Positions 54,976 through 63,786 are shown, numbered from the stretch's first letter. The stretch: 64,000 nucleotides of DNA from Pseudomonas sp. CFBP13508 (GCF_005233515.1 NZ_QFZZ01000013.1:28145-92144); one strand, 5' to 3'. Program-made: numbers and translations. Notes: generated by a model from the letters alone, not told the origin.

Positions 54976-55428
54976 TCACTCATCGCGAAAGTGCGGGCCT
55001 GGGCCTCGGTCACCGAGGATGTCGCCTTTATTGCGTAACGGACACGCCTCCATGGACAGACAGCCGCAGCCGATGCACCCGGTGAGCTGATCGCGCATCA
55101 ACGTAAGTTGCCTGATCCTTTCATCGAGCTCGCGCTGCCATTGTTCAGACAGCATTTTCCAGTCCGCCGACGACGGCGCGCGATCCTGCGGCAGGATTTT
55201 CAGCGCTTCGCCGATCTCCGCCAGCGGTATCCCCAGCCGTTGCGCGACTTTGATCAACGCCACCCGGCGCAGGACGGCGCGCGGATAACGGCGCTGGTTG
55301 CCGGCATTGCGTTCACTCTTGATCAAACCTTTGGCTTCATAAAAGTGCAGCGCCGTGACCGCGACGCCACTGCGCGCCGCAACCTCACCCACGGTGAGAG
55401 GCTTGTGCACCTGCTCCTTGCTGATCAT
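54976..55428 (-). CDS. soxR: redox-sensitive activator SoxR
   Basis: This 150-residue MerR-family regulator has an N-terminal helix-turn-helix (LTVGEVAARSGVAVTALHFYE), a dimerising coiled coil (about 85-115) and the [2Fe-2S] ligands Cys118, Cys121, Cys123 and Cys129 in CIGCGCLSMEAC. In pseudomonads SoxR responds to redox-active compounds such as phenazines and activates a small set of efflux and monooxygenase genes. A SoxR box lies just upstream, between it and the divergent monooxygenase gene. The arrangement matches PA2273-PA2274. Confidence 0.94.
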   Translation of the reverse strand: MISKEQVHKPLTVGEVAARSGVAVTALHFYEAKGLIKSERNAGNQRRYPRAVLRRVALIKVAQRLGIPLAEIGEALKILPQDRAPSSADWKMLSEQWQRELDERIRQLTLMRDQLTGCIGCGCLSMEACPLRNKGDILGDRGPGPHFRDE

Positions 55429-55441
55429 GCTGAAAATGCTC

Positions 55442-55472
55442 TTGACCTTGACTTAACTAGAGGTTTTACCCT
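55442..55472 (+). promoter_or_regulatory. SoxR box and long-spacer promoter
   Basis: CCTTGACTTAACTAGAGG at 55446-55463 matches 14 of 18 bases of the SoxR palindrome CCTCAAGTTAACTTGAGG. On the plus strand it lies in the 19-base spacer between TTGACC (55442-55447) and TACCCT (55467-55472), the overlong spacing typical of MerR-type activation. The promoter points to the monooxygenase gene. Confidence 0.78.
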
Positions 55473-55520
55473 GCAGCTCTTCGGGTCGCAAGGCTCGCTT
55501 CAAGATGAGTGGGGCTTTCC

Positions 55521-55883
55521 ATGAGCAATCGCAGCTTTACCCAATTGATCGAATTCGAAATCGAACCCCGCCAGCAAGCGGCGCTGGTCTCGGCATTGGC
55601 CACGCAGACCGAGCGGCTGGCCCAGCGTTACGACGGCTTCCTCAGCGCCAGCGTGCAGGCCAGCGACGACGGCCGCCGCGTGTTGAGCTTTTTGCAGTGG
55701 CAAAGTCGCGAAGCGGGGGAGGCGGCATTTCACAGTTTCGAAAGCGGGGAGCAGGATTTCTGGCAATTGATCCGCACTCATCGGGCGAAAACCGTGACCT
55801 TCAATTCGTTCCAGGTGCACAGCAGCATTGCCCGTAGCCACGACGACGCGCTGCACTGCCGTCTGCCGGTCAGCCAGTATTAG
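55521..55883 (+). CDS. ABM-domain monooxygenase, SoxR target
   Basis: The 120-residue protein has an antibiotic-biosynthesis-monooxygenase (dimeric alpha/beta barrel) fold: start FTQLIEFEIEPRQQAALVSALA, then LAQRYDGFLSASVQASDDGRRVLSFLQW. These small enzymes oxidise quinones or aromatic compounds without cofactor, or act as binding proteins. A SoxR box lies in the promoter, so it is expected to be induced by redox-cycling compounds, as reported for PA2274. The ATG at 55521 is preferred over a GTG at 55509. Confidence 0.82.
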   Translation: MSNRSFTQLIEFEIEPRQQAALVSALATQTERLAQRYDGFLSASVQASDDGRRVLSFLQWQSREAGEAAFHSFESGEQDFWQLIRTHRAKTVTFNSFQVHSSIARSHDDALHCRLPVSQY

Positions 55884-55984
55884 CGCAAAGCTGATAGCCA
55901 CTATTGAGAGCGTTGATTTCTGCGCGAGCGAGCCGGGGCGTAGCCTTTCTTCATCGACCCCACATTGCTCGCCAGGACGCTCCC

Positions 55985-56254
55985 ATGAACCGTTTACTGA
56001 CTGTTTCGCTGATGCTCGCTGTTTCCGTACTCGCCGGTTGTGCCGGCCATGTTTCGCCAGAACTGCGCCCTTACACCGCTGAAGAGTCCCGCGAACTGGC
56101 GCTGGAAGCGCTGAACCGCAGCGGCTTGTCGTTCGACGAATACCACGCGAAAAAAGCTCAATTGCTCGGCCAGCCGCAGAAGACTTTCGGCTTCGATCAA
56201 CAGGGTGAGATGAGCGCCGAACGTGCCATACAGCTGCACGGCCGTCCAAGCTGA
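55985..56254 (+). CDS. small lipoprotein of unknown function
   Basis: This 89-residue protein has a lipoprotein signal: MNRLLTVSLMLAVSVLAGC, with Cys19 in the lipobox LAGC. The mature part is helical and charged (PYTAEESRELALEALNRSGLSFDEYHAKKAQLLG) and contains the YHAKKAQLLG segment seen in short export-dependent proteins of pseudomonads. I do not recognise a named family. The start at 55985 is chosen for the signal peptide. Confidence 0.75.
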   Translation: MNRLLTVSLMLAVSVLAGCAGHVSPELRPYTAEESRELALEALNRSGLSFDEYHAKKAQLLGQPQKTFGFDQQGEMSAERAIQLHGRPS

Positions 56255-56355
56255 AAGCAAACTGTACTGCTTGAAGTTTTCCCTAACTGTCCGTGGGTTT
56301 GCCGGGCCGTGTGGGATAGGGTCAACAGCTGAACGACCCTGGATGGACTGCCTCG

Positions 56356-56970
56356 ATGAACCTCTCGCTTGATCTGCTGTTGGGCTTTGCCCTGTTTGCC
56401 CTTGTCACCTCTATCACACCGGGGCCGAATAACACCATGTTGCTGGCGTCCGGAGTGAATTTCGGTTTCAACCGCACCATTCCGCACATGCTCGGCATCA
56501 GCTGCGGCTTCTTCCTGTTGGTAGTAGCGGTGGGCTTTGGCCTTGGCGCCGTGTTTCAGGCCTATCCGATTCTGTATACGGTGCTGCGTTATGTCGGCGC
56601 GGCGTATTTGTTGTATCTGGCGTGGAAGATCGCCCACTCCGGCCCGGTCGGCGACAGTGCCCACGGCGAGGCGAAACCGATCAGCTATCTGGGCGCCGCG
56701 GCGTTCCAGTGGGTCAATCCCAAGGCGTGGATCATGGCCATCGGTGCCATCAGCACGTACACGCCGATGCAGGGTTATTTCTATAACGTTGTGATCATCG
56801 CGGCGGTGTTCGCCATCATCAATCTGCCCAGTGTCGGCCTGTGGGCGGCGTGCGGCACGCTGTTGCGCAATGTGCTGAAAGATCCGCGCTGGTTGCGCGT
56901 GTTCAATTGGGGCATGGCGGCGCTGTTGGTGATCTCGTTGTACCCGTTACTTCTGGAAAGCTTTCACTGA
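56356..56970 (+). CDS. LysE-family exporter
   Basis: The protein has 204 residues and about six membrane helices. The family signature TSITPGPNNTMLLASGVNFGF lies near the N-terminus, and AFQWVNPKAWIMAIGA (about 115) is the second conserved block. LysE/RhtB proteins export amino acids or related metabolites across the inner membrane by proton exchange. The cargo cannot be deduced. It appears to be a single-gene unit between a lipoprotein gene and a cysteine desulfurase gene. Confidence 0.9.
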   Translation: MNLSLDLLLGFALFALVTSITPGPNNTMLLASGVNFGFNRTIPHMLGISCGFFLLVVAVGFGLGAVFQAYPILYTVLRYVGAAYLLYLAWKIAHSGPVGDSAHGEAKPISYLGAAAFQWVNPKAWIMAIGAISTYTPMQGYFYNVVIIAAVFAIINLPSVGLWAACGTLLRNVLKDPRWLRVFNWGMAALLVISLYPLLLESFH

Positions 56971-57175
56971 CGCATTGCTTCAATCGCCGGCCCGATGCCT
57001 GTTAAGCTCGGTTTCAGGAGCGTTCCTACGCACTTTTAAATGAAGCCCTACTTCTTTAACGGCATCCGATCAGGTATTGATGACGCTCTCGAACCCATGC
57101 ACAGCTCACGAGGCTGTGCATCGTCGTTTGCAGACACGAGCCTCCTGATCCCGGAACACGCTCTGCGAGACCTTT

Positions 57176-58342
57176 ATGAACACACGTCCGTTGTATTTCG
57201 ATTACGCCGCCACCACCCCGGTGGACGAGCGGGTCATCCAGGTGATGATCGAATGTCTGGGTTTTCACGGTAACTTCGGTAACCCGGCGTCCAGCTCCCA
57301 CGCTTTCGGCCAGCAGGCCCGGCAGACGGTCGAGCAGGCACGTCGGCAAGTCGCCGATCTGGTCGGCGCGCAGCCTGAGCAGATCGTCTGGACCTCTGGT
57401 GCCACCGAATCCAACAACCTCGCCCTCAAAGGCGTCGCCCAGGCCCGTGGCGTTTGCGGCGGGCACATCATTACCAGTCAGATCGAACACAAGGCCATTC
57501 TCGACACCGCGCGGCAATTGCAGGACTCGGGCATTGCCGTGACCTATCTGGTGCCGGACGCCCAAGGCTTGATCACGCCGCAAGCGGTCAGCGAAGCGAT
57601 GCGTGACGACACTTTTCTGGTGTCGCTGATGCTGGTCAACAATGAGTTGGGCACGGTCAACGATGTCGAGGCGATTGGCGAAGTGGTGCGCAGTCGGCAG
57701 GCGTTGTTTCATGTTGATGCGGCGCAAGGCGCGGGCAAGGTCGCGATCGATCTGAGCCGCTGGCCGGTGGATCTGATGTCGTTTTCCGCACACAAACTCT
57801 ACGGCCCCAAGGGCATCGGCGCCTTGTATGTCGGCCCGCAGGCGCAGCAACGCTTGCAGGCACAGATCCACGGTGGCGGTCATGAAGGTGGCCTGCGCTC
57901 CGGAACCCTGGCGACTCATCAGATTGCCGGGATGGGCGCTGCTTTCGCTTTGGCCGCCGACGCATTCGATGAAGAGAAAAAATCCATCATCGCTTTGCGC
58001 GAACGCTTGCTCGAACAGCTTTTGAAGTTGCCCGGCGTGCGCCTCAATGGCAGTGCCTCGCAACGCATTCCGCACACCCTGAGCCTGACCTTCAGCGAGG
58101 GCGAGTTCAACAGCGCCGCATTGAGCCATTCGATCGCGTTTTCCGCGACGTCGGCGTGTAATTCCGCAAGTAATGCGCCGTCCCACGTGCTGCTCGCGCT
58201 CGGGCACGATGCGCGGCTGGCGGGGCGCACCATCCGCTTGAGCCTAGGGCGGTTTACCACCGTCGAGGATGTCGACAAAGCCGTTGACCTGATCACAACC
58301 GCCTGCGCCAGTGCCCCGGCATTCTGGGCGACAGGGCTCTAA
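57176..58342 (+). CDS. cysteine desulfurase (IscS/NifS family)
   Basis: The protein has 388 residues and is PLP-dependent. The start LYFDYAATTPVD, the PLP lysine Lys207 in SFSAHKLYGPKG, and catalytic Cys328 in SATSACNSAS are all present. It frees sulfur from cysteine for sulfur transfer. It is not in an isc or suf operon, so it is a stand-alone paralogue, perhaps serving tRNA or cofactor thiolation. A hairpin (CACAGCTCACGAGGCTGTG, about 57099-57118) lies 60 bases before the start and might affect translation. Confidence 0.9.
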   Translation: MNTRPLYFDYAATTPVDERVIQVMIECLGFHGNFGNPASSSHAFGQQARQTVEQARRQVADLVGAQPEQIVWTSGATESNNLALKGVAQARGVCGGHIITSQIEHKAILDTARQLQDSGIAVTYLVPDAQGLITPQAVSEAMRDDTFLVSLMLVNNELGTVNDVEAIGEVVRSRQALFHVDAAQGAGKVAIDLSRWPVDLMSFSAHKLYGPKGIGALYVGPQAQQRLQAQIHGGGHEGGLRSGTLATHQIAGMGAAFALAADAFDEEKKSIIALRERLLEQLLKLPGVRLNGSASQRIPHTLSLTFSEGEFNSAALSHSIAFSATSACNSASNAPSHVLLALGHDARLAGRTIRLSLGRFTTVEDVDKAVDLITTACASAPAFWATGL

Positions 58343-58410
58343 ACAGCAGACGCTTTCCATGGCCGCGAAGGCTACGAACAATAACGATGACGCGATTAGC
58401 AGGAGACATG

Positions 58411-60219
58411 ATGAGTTCCCACACCTTGACCGAAGGATCGGTGCCTCAGCGCCTGGCGCATACCCGTGAACTGATGCGCCGCGAAGGCATCCATGCGCTG
58501 CTGGTGCCGTCCGCCGACCCGCATCTGTCGGAATACCTGCCGGGCTACTGGCAGGGTCGGCAATGGCTGTCAGGTTTCCACGGTTCGGTCGGTACGCTGA
58601 TCGTCACTGCCGATTTCGCCGGTGTGTGGGCCGACAGTCGTTACTGGGAACAGGCGACCAAGGAGCTCAACGGCAGCGGCATCGAACTGGTCAAACTGCA
58701 ACCGGGGCAGCCGAGCCCGCTGGACTGGCTGGCCGAACAAACCCCTGAGGGCGGCGTGGTTGCGGTCGACGGCGCGGTCATGGCAGTGGCGTCGGCGCGT
58801 ACGCTGAGCAGCAAGCTCGAAGCACGCGGCGCTCGCCTGCGTACCGATATGGACCTGTTGCAGGAAGTCTGGCGCGATCGCCCGAGCCTGCCCAACGCGC
58901 CGATCTATCAGCATCTGCCGCCGCAAGCGACCGTCAGCCGTGGCGAGAAACTGGCGAAACTGCGCGAAACCTTGCAAGAGCGCGGTGCTGACTGGCATTT
59001 CATCGCCACCCTGGATGACATTGCCTGGCTGTTCAACCTGCGCGGTGGTGACGTCTCGTTCAACCCGGTGTTTGTTTCGTTCGCCTTGATCAATCAGCAG
59101 CAAGCCACGCTGTTCGTGGCGCTGAGCAAGGTCGATGCCGATCTGCGCGCCGTGCTCGAGCAGAATGGCGTGACGCTGCGTGACTACAGCGAAGTGGCCG
59201 ATGCATTGCGTGCGGTGCCGAGTGGCGAGAGCCTGCTGGTCGACCCGGCACGAGTGACCACGGGGTTGCTGGATAACCTGGACAGTGGCGTGAAACTGGT
59301 CGAGGGTCTCAACCCGACTACGTTGGCCAAATCGCAGAAAAGCGAAGCCGACGCTCAACACATCCGTAAAGCCATGGAGCAGGATGGCGCGGCGTTGTGC
59401 GAATTCTTTGCCTGGCTGGAATCGGCATGGGGGCGCGAGCGCATCACCGAACTGACCATCGACGAGAAGCTTACGGCTGCCCGTGAACGTCGCCCCGATT
59501 ATGTTTCGCTGAGCTTCAACACCATTGCCGCATTCAACGCCAATGGCGCGATGCCGCACTATCACGCTACCGAAGAAGAGCATGCGGTGATCGAGGGTGA
59601 TGGTCTGTTGCTCATCGACTCCGGTGGCCAATACCTTGGCGGTACCACAGACATCACGCGCATGGTCCCGGTGGGTACGCCGACGCAGGAGCAGAAACAG
59701 GACTGCACGCGCGTGTTGAAAGGCGTGATTGCGCTGTCGCGGGCACGATTCCCGAAAGGCATCCTGTCGCCGCTGCTCGACGCCATCGCTCGTGCGCCGA
59801 TCTGGGCTGACAACGTCGACTACGGTCACGGCACCGGTCATGGCGTTGGCTATTTCCTCAACGTTCACGAAGGTCCGCAAGTGATCGCTTATCAAGCGGC
59901 ACCGGCACCGCAGACGGCGATGCAGCCGGGGATGATTACCTCGATCGAACCCGGCACTTATCGCCCGGGCCGCTGGGGCGTGCGCATCGAGAACCTGGCG
60001 ATGAATCGCGAGGCCGGCAGCAGCGAATTCGGCGACTTCCTCAAGTTCGAAACCCTGACGCTGTGCCCGATCGATACCCGCTGCCTGATTGCCGACCTGC
60101 TGACTCAGGAAGAAAAGCAGTGGCTCAATGCTTATCACAGTGAAGTACGCGAGCGTCTGAGTCCGTTGCTGGATGGCGCGGCGCTGAGCTGGCTGAACGA
60201 GCGCACTGTGGCCATTTGA
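58411..60219 (+). CDS. Xaa-Pro aminopeptidase (M24B)
   Basis: The protein has 602 residues and is of the long aminopeptidase-P type: two creatinase-like N-terminal domains (SADPHLSEYLPGYWQGR near 40; LDDIAWLFNLRGGDV near 205) and a C-terminal pita-bread metallopeptidase domain with metal ligands in IDSGGQYLGGTTDITR (two Asp), GHGTGHGVGYFLNVHEGPQ (His) and TSIEPGTY (Glu). It removes N-terminal residues that precede proline. I chose the ATG at 58411, five bases after AGGAG; 58408 or 58387 are alternatives. Confidence 0.92.
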   Translation: MSSHTLTEGSVPQRLAHTRELMRREGIHALLVPSADPHLSEYLPGYWQGRQWLSGFHGSVGTLIVTADFAGVWADSRYWEQATKELNGSGIELVKLQPGQPSPLDWLAEQTPEGGVVAVDGAVMAVASARTLSSKLEARGARLRTDMDLLQEVWRDRPSLPNAPIYQHLPPQATVSRGEKLAKLRETLQERGADWHFIATLDDIAWLFNLRGGDVSFNPVFVSFALINQQQATLFVALSKVDADLRAVLEQNGVTLRDYSEVADALRAVPSGESLLVDPARVTTGLLDNLDSGVKLVEGLNPTTLAKSQKSEADAQHIRKAMEQDGAALCEFFAWLESAWGRERITELTIDEKLTAARERRPDYVSLSFNTIAAFNANGAMPHYHATEEEHAVIEGDGLLLIDSGGQYLGGTTDITRMVPVGTPTQEQKQDCTRVLKGVIALSRARFPKGILSPLLDAIARAPIWADNVDYGHGTGHGVGYFLNVHEGPQVIAYQAAPAPQTAMQPGMITSIEPGTYRPGRWGVRIENLAMNREAGSSEFGDFLKFETLTLCPIDTRCLIADLLTQEEKQWLNAYHSEVRERLSPLLDGAALSWLNERTVAI

Positions 60220-60227
60220 TCGATTTA

Positions 60228-60255
60228 CCCAAGGCACCGCTCGCGATGCCTTGGG
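60228..60255. terminator. possible hairpin terminator
   Basis: CCCAAGGCA pairs perfectly with TGCCTTGGG across 10 bases between the convergent aminopeptidase and isomerase genes, but no T-run follows, so its role is uncertain. Confidence 0.35.
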
Positions 60256-60263
60256 GCTCGGCT

Positions 60264-60860
60264 TCAATCCTGGCGCAATGTCTCTTCTACGAAGTCGAGT
60301 CGATCCTGACCGAAGAACAGCTGATCGCCGATAAACATGCTGGGGGCACCGAAGACGCCGCGCTTGATAGCGGCTTCGGTGTTTTCCTTGAGTTTGGCTT
60401 TGACTGATTCATCGTTGCTCAGGGCCAATACTTCTTCGGGATCGAAGCCGTTTTCAGTCAGCACGGCGGCAATGGCTTGTGGATCGTTGAGGTTACGGCC
60501 TTCTACCCAAAGCGCCCTGAACAGGCAATCGACGAATTCGGTGAAACGCTGCGGCTGGCGCATCTGCATGCCAGTGACGGCACGCATCAATATCAGCGTG
60601 TTGATTGGGAAGTGCGGATTGAATCTGAGCTGTACGCCGTAGCGTTTGGCGAAGCGATCGAGGTCCTGAAACATGTAGCGGCCCTTGGCCGGAATCATTG
60701 CCGGCGAAGCGTTGCCGGTGGCTTTGAACACACCTCCCAACAGCATCGGGATGTAGATCAGTTCACTTTGGGTATCGGCGCAGATTTGCGGTAGCTGGGT
60801 GTGCGCCAGGTAGGTGGTGGGGCTGCCGAGGTCGAAATAGAATTCCACGGTTTTGGTCAT
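60264..60860 (-). CDS. DsbA-family isomerase, 2-hydroxychromene-2-carboxylate isomerase-like
   Basis: The protein has 198 residues and a kappa-glutathione-transferase/DsbA fold. VEFYFDLGSPTTYLAHTQL at the start has Ser in place of the CxxC of true DsbA proteins, and GVFGAPSMFIGDQLFFGQDRLDFV near the end holds the cis-Pro. Family members use glutathione to isomerise ring-cleavage products of aromatic compounds. The start is the ATG two codons after a TTG. The SDR gene lies just upstream on the same strand, so the two may form an operon. No aromatic-degradation genes are nearby, so the substrate is open. Confidence 0.85.
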   Translation of the reverse strand: MTKTVEFYFDLGSPTTYLAHTQLPQICADTQSELIYIPMLLGGVFKATGNASPAMIPAKGRYMFQDLDRFAKRYGVQLRFNPHFPINTLILMRAVTGMQMRQPQRFTEFVDCLFRALWVEGRNLNDPQAIAAVLTENGFDPEEVLALSNDESVKAKLKENTEAAIKRGVFGAPSMFIGDQLFFGQDRLDFVEETLRQD

Positions 60861-60901
60861 GATCAAATTGCTCTCTTATTGTTGTAATGAGGGAGGAGGG
60901 C

Positions 60902-61630
60902 TTACCAGCGTTCGTTCCACGGGCGCAGGTCCAGTTCGAATGTCCAGGCATCGCGGGGCTGACTGTGCAAATACCAATAGTTTTCGGCGATGTGCTCTGG
61001 ATCGAGAATACCGTCCTGATCCTTGGTCGCGTATTTCTCGGGAAAGCTGTTGCGGATGAAGTCGGTGTCGATCGCACCATCAACCACAACGTGGGCGACA
61101 TGAATGTTCATCGGCCCCAATTCTCTCGCCATGCTTTGCGCCAGTGCGCGGATGCCATGTTTGGCTCCAGCGAAAGCGGCAAATCCAGAGGCGCCGCGCA
61201 GCCCGGCCGTGGCACCGGTGAACAGAATCGTGCCGCGCTGCCGAGTGACCATGCGCTTGGCCACTTCACGAGCATTGAGAAAGCCGGAGAAGCAGGCCAT
61301 CTCCCAGATCTTGAAATATTTGCGCGCGGTTTCTTCGAGAATGCTGCACGGCACGTTGGCGCCGATGTTGAAGACGAAGGCCTCGATCGGGCCGACGTGG
61401 GTTTCGATGTCTTCGATCAAGGCGATGACGTCATCTTCCTTGCGCGCATCGCAGGCAAAACCATGCGCCTCACCGCCCTCAGCGATGATCGCGTCAACCA
61501 GTGGCTGCAGTTTGTCGGCGCTGCGCCGGGTCACGCAGGCTGTAAACCCCTCACTGGCAAAGCGCTTGGCAATTGCCCCGCCCGTGGCATCACCGGCACC
61601 GACAACCAACACGACCTTCTTGTTATTCAT
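60902..61630 (-). CDS. short-chain dehydrogenase/reductase
   Basis: The protein has 242 residues with an atypical SDR sequence. The nucleotide loop reads VVGAGDATGGAIAKRF (about 9-24). The central NNAG motif reads FNIGANV, and the catalytic Tyr-x-x-x-Lys is replaced: the expected YxxxK reads FAGAK, so the usual catalytic Tyr appears to be Phe. It may bind NAD(P) without classical catalysis or use another residue. It is divergent from a TetR gene with a palindromic operator between, and it is followed by the DsbA-like gene. Confidence 0.85.
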   Translation of the reverse strand: MNNKKVVLVVGAGDATGGAIAKRFASEGFTACVTRRSADKLQPLVDAIIAEGGEAHGFACDARKEDDVIALIEDIETHVGPIEAFVFNIGANVPCSILEETARKYFKIWEMACFSGFLNAREVAKRMVTRQRGTILFTGATAGLRGASGFAAFAGAKHGIRALAQSMARELGPMNIHVAHVVVDGAIDTDFIRNSFPEKYATKDQDGILDPEHIAENYWYLHSQPRDAWTFELDLRPWNERW

Positions 61631-61647
61631 GGGTGAATCCCTTTGGG

Positions 61648-61675
61648 TTAACGATCGTTTAGTTAACGAACGTTA
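61648..61675. promoter_or_regulatory. operator of the SDR/TetR divergent pair
   Basis: TTAACGATCGTT (61648-61659) and TTAACGAACGTTA (61663-61675) are two near-identical half-palindromes with AACGATCGTT fully self-complementary. They lie between the SDR start (61630) and the TetR start (61722) and would suit TetR-type repression of both genes. Confidence 0.75.
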
Positions 61676-61721
61676 TGCTAGGATTGGGGCAGCGTCAAGG
61701 CGATCTACTTCAGGAGATGAC

Positions 61722-62291
61722 ATGCGTTATTCGGCCGGACACAAATCGGAAACCCGCGAACGATTGCTGCAAAGCAGCGCGCTGTCGGCAAAGAAATCGG
61801 GGTTTTCCACGGTGGGCGTGGATGGCCTGATGAAAGCCATCGGTTTGAGTGGCGCCGCGTTCTACAGCCACTTTTCATCCAAGGATGCGTTGTTCGCTGC
61901 CATCGTCGAGCGAGAGTTGAGTGAAAGTCTTGAGCGCCTTGGTGGCCAGGGCGGTGCAGATCGGCAGCGTCTGGAGCGTTGTCTGAAGCAGTACCTGAGC
62001 ATGGCCCACGTCGAGCAACCCGAGGCCGGTTGCGCTTTGCCGACATTGGGCGCAGAGATTGCCCGTGCCGATGTGCGGGTGCGTGAGCAGGCTGAAGAAT
62101 GGATCTGCCGTCTGCAGCAAAGTTGGGCGCAGATACTGGAAAGCGAGAGTCTGGCCTGGTCGGTGCTGTCGCAATGCGTGGGCGCATTGGTGGTCGCGCG
62201 GATGCTGGCGACACCGGACGTGCAGCGTACGGTGTTGCGCTCGAGTCACGAGGAAATTACACGTCAGCTCGCTTTGTCCCGAGCCGAGTAG
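61722..62291 (+). CDS. TetR-family regulator
   Basis: The protein has 189 residues from the ATG at 61722, with AGGAG about 6 bases upstream; a much longer open frame upstream is antisense to the SDR gene. The helix-turn-helix (about 28-50) reads TVGVDGLMKAIGLSGAAFYS and continues HFSSKDALFAA. The C-terminal half carries GCALPTLGAEIARAD, as in regulators of the AcrR/YxaF group that often control SDR or glutathione-linked stress genes. It probably represses itself and the SDR gene. Confidence 0.9.
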   Translation: MRYSAGHKSETRERLLQSSALSAKKSGFSTVGVDGLMKAIGLSGAAFYSHFSSKDALFAAIVERELSESLERLGGQGGADRQRLERCLKQYLSMAHVEQPEAGCALPTLGAEIARADVRVREQAEEWICRLQQSWAQILESESLAWSVLSQCVGALVVARMLATPDVQRTVLRSSHEEITRQLALSRAE

Positions 62292-62573
62292 TTATTTGCA
62301 GATGACGATCATGCTGCGGCTGGTATAACCGGCCGGGTTCAAGCCGAACGGATAATCGCCAGGTTCTTCGACGGCGTCCCCGGATTTGGCGATCACCTTG
62401 TAACCCTTGGGCGCGCAGGAATTGGCGGCGCTGGTGTAGCACTTGTCCCATGAGGATGAAAGTCCGGAACAGTTGATATGCAGCCCCTTCTTGCCGCGTT
62501 TGACCTGGGTTTCCGAGGTCGCTGCGCAACTCGCGATCGCCAGTAGGGCGATCAATAGCAAAATTCGGTTCAT
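62292..62573 (-). CDS. cysteine-rich small lipoprotein
   Basis: The protein has about 93 residues from the ATG at 62573. The lipobox IASC at about residue 16 predicts a lipid anchor. The mature part has a charged stretch (TQVKRGKKG) and four cysteines in LHINCSGLSSSWDKCYTSAANSCAPKGY and at the C-terminal VICK, likely forming two disulfides. I know this type as a conserved Pseudomonas hypothetical lipoprotein, and no function can be assigned. It is convergent with the TetR gene, with no space between the stops. Confidence 0.75.
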   Translation of the reverse strand: MNRILLLIALLAIASCAATSETQVKRGKKGLHINCSGLSSSWDKCYTSAANSCAPKGYKVIAKSGDAVEEPGDYPFGLNPAGYTSRSMIVICK

Positions 62574-62742
62574 TACCATCCTTAATAGCGGCCACGAGTC
62601 TGGTGCTCGGGTCTGCCTGTATTCGCTCGCGTTTGCAGCGTTGTGCCGTCCTTTGCGAAAAAATCCATGCCTGGCGATGGGTTACGAAGCTAAACATGGC
62701 CTAAATGAGCACCAATTACCAGATCTCACTTTCTATTAAGCT

Positions 62743-63630
62743 TCAGTCGGCAGCGACAGCAGGCTTTGCTCCGCTGCCCATGGTCATGGTTGCGCCCACC
62801 GACGCCAGGATAATGCACAGGATGGCCAGCCATTGTGACAATGAAAGGTATTCCTGGAGAAAAAGCAGACCTGATAGCGCGCCGAATGCCGGTTCAATAC
62901 TCATGAGAGTGCCGAAGGTGCGCGCGGGCATTCGGGTGAGAGCTACCATTTCCAGGGTATAGGGCAGGGCGGTGGAGAGAATGGCGACACCGATAGCAAT
63001 CGGAATCAGTGATGGTGTAAGCAGCGCCGCGCCGGCATGAACGATTCCGATCGGCGCCACAAACAGCGCGGCGATCATCACGCCCAACGCAGCCGTAGTC
63101 ACTCCGTTATCAGCGCCGGCCTTCTGCCCGAAGAGAATGTACAGCGCCCAGCACACCCCGGCGCCCAGCGCATAGCCTGCTCCGACCAGGTCTATGCCAG
63201 CAGTGGTTGTCCCAGTAGGTATTAATAGGAGCAAACCGGCTGCAGCGAGCGCGATCCAGAGAAAATCGATGGCTCGGCGAGAGGCATATATAGCTACGGC
63301 CAGAGGGCCAGTGAATTCCAGCGCAACGGCGATGCCCAGCGGCACCGTGCGCAGAGACATATAGAAGAGGAAATTCATCCCGCCCAATGCCATCCCGTAG
63401 ATGATTACGGTACGAAGAGACTTGGCGGTCAGCTTTGCACGCCATGGGCGCAGTATCAGTAGCATGATCATGCTGGCAAAGATCAAGCGAAGAGTGGTTG
63501 TTCCTTGTGCGCCGATGATGGGGAACATGCTTTTGGCCAGAGAAGCGCCCGACTGGATGGACGCCATGGCTATCATGAGCAGGCAAACCGGAAACAATAT
63601 GGAGGAGAGAGAGCGGGGGTGGTGATTCAT
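62743..63630 (-). CDS. rhtA: EamA/RhtA-type exporter
   Basis: The protein has 295 residues and ten membrane helices in two EamA repeats. It resembles RhtA of E. coli (threonine/homoserine export): PLGIAVALEFTGPLAVA in the first half, LPYTLEMVALTRMPARTFGTLMSIEPAFGALSGLLFLQE in the second. The gene symbol is a family-level call; the cargo could be another amino acid. It is expressed alone. The DNA upstream (63631 onwards) is A/T-rich. Confidence 0.85.
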   Translation of the reverse strand: MNHHPRSLSSILFPVCLLMIAMASIQSGASLAKSMFPIIGAQGTTTLRLIFASMIMLLILRPWRAKLTAKSLRTVIIYGMALGGMNFLFYMSLRTVPLGIAVALEFTGPLAVAIYASRRAIDFLWIALAAAGLLLLIPTGTTTAGIDLVGAGYALGAGVCWALYILFGQKAGADNGVTTAALGVMIAALFVAPIGIVHAGAALLTPSLIPIAIGVAILSTALPYTLEMVALTRMPARTFGTLMSIEPAFGALSGLLFLQEYLSLSQWLAILCIILASVGATMTMGSGAKPAVAAD

Positions 63631-63758
63631 TGCGCGGCAGCATCCAAGGCAAAAACAAATATTGTTGTGGTAGTGGGCAATATACTGCGCATTGGAGTGG
63701 GCTGCGTCTATATATAGAGAAGCTTTTTAAGCTTTTGAAAGAAAAGCGAAATTAACGG

Positions 63759-63786
63759 TTGACGGCAGATTCCAGAGGTCTATAAT
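63759..63786 (+). promoter_or_regulatory. sigma-70 promoter 1, probable rrn P1
   Basis: TTGACG (63759-63764), 16 bases, TATAAT (63781-63786), followed by TCGCCCC. The near-consensus hexamers and an A/T-rich upstream stretch indicate a very strong promoter. Confidence 0.75.

Noticed and set aside
57040..57273. 77-codon frame before the cysteine desulfurase gene
   Set aside because: It overlaps the well-supported start of that gene in another frame and lacks a ribosome site.
61104..61721. Upstream extension of the TetR gene
   Set aside because: It lies antisense to the SDR gene and across the operator; the ATG at 61722 has a good ribosome site.
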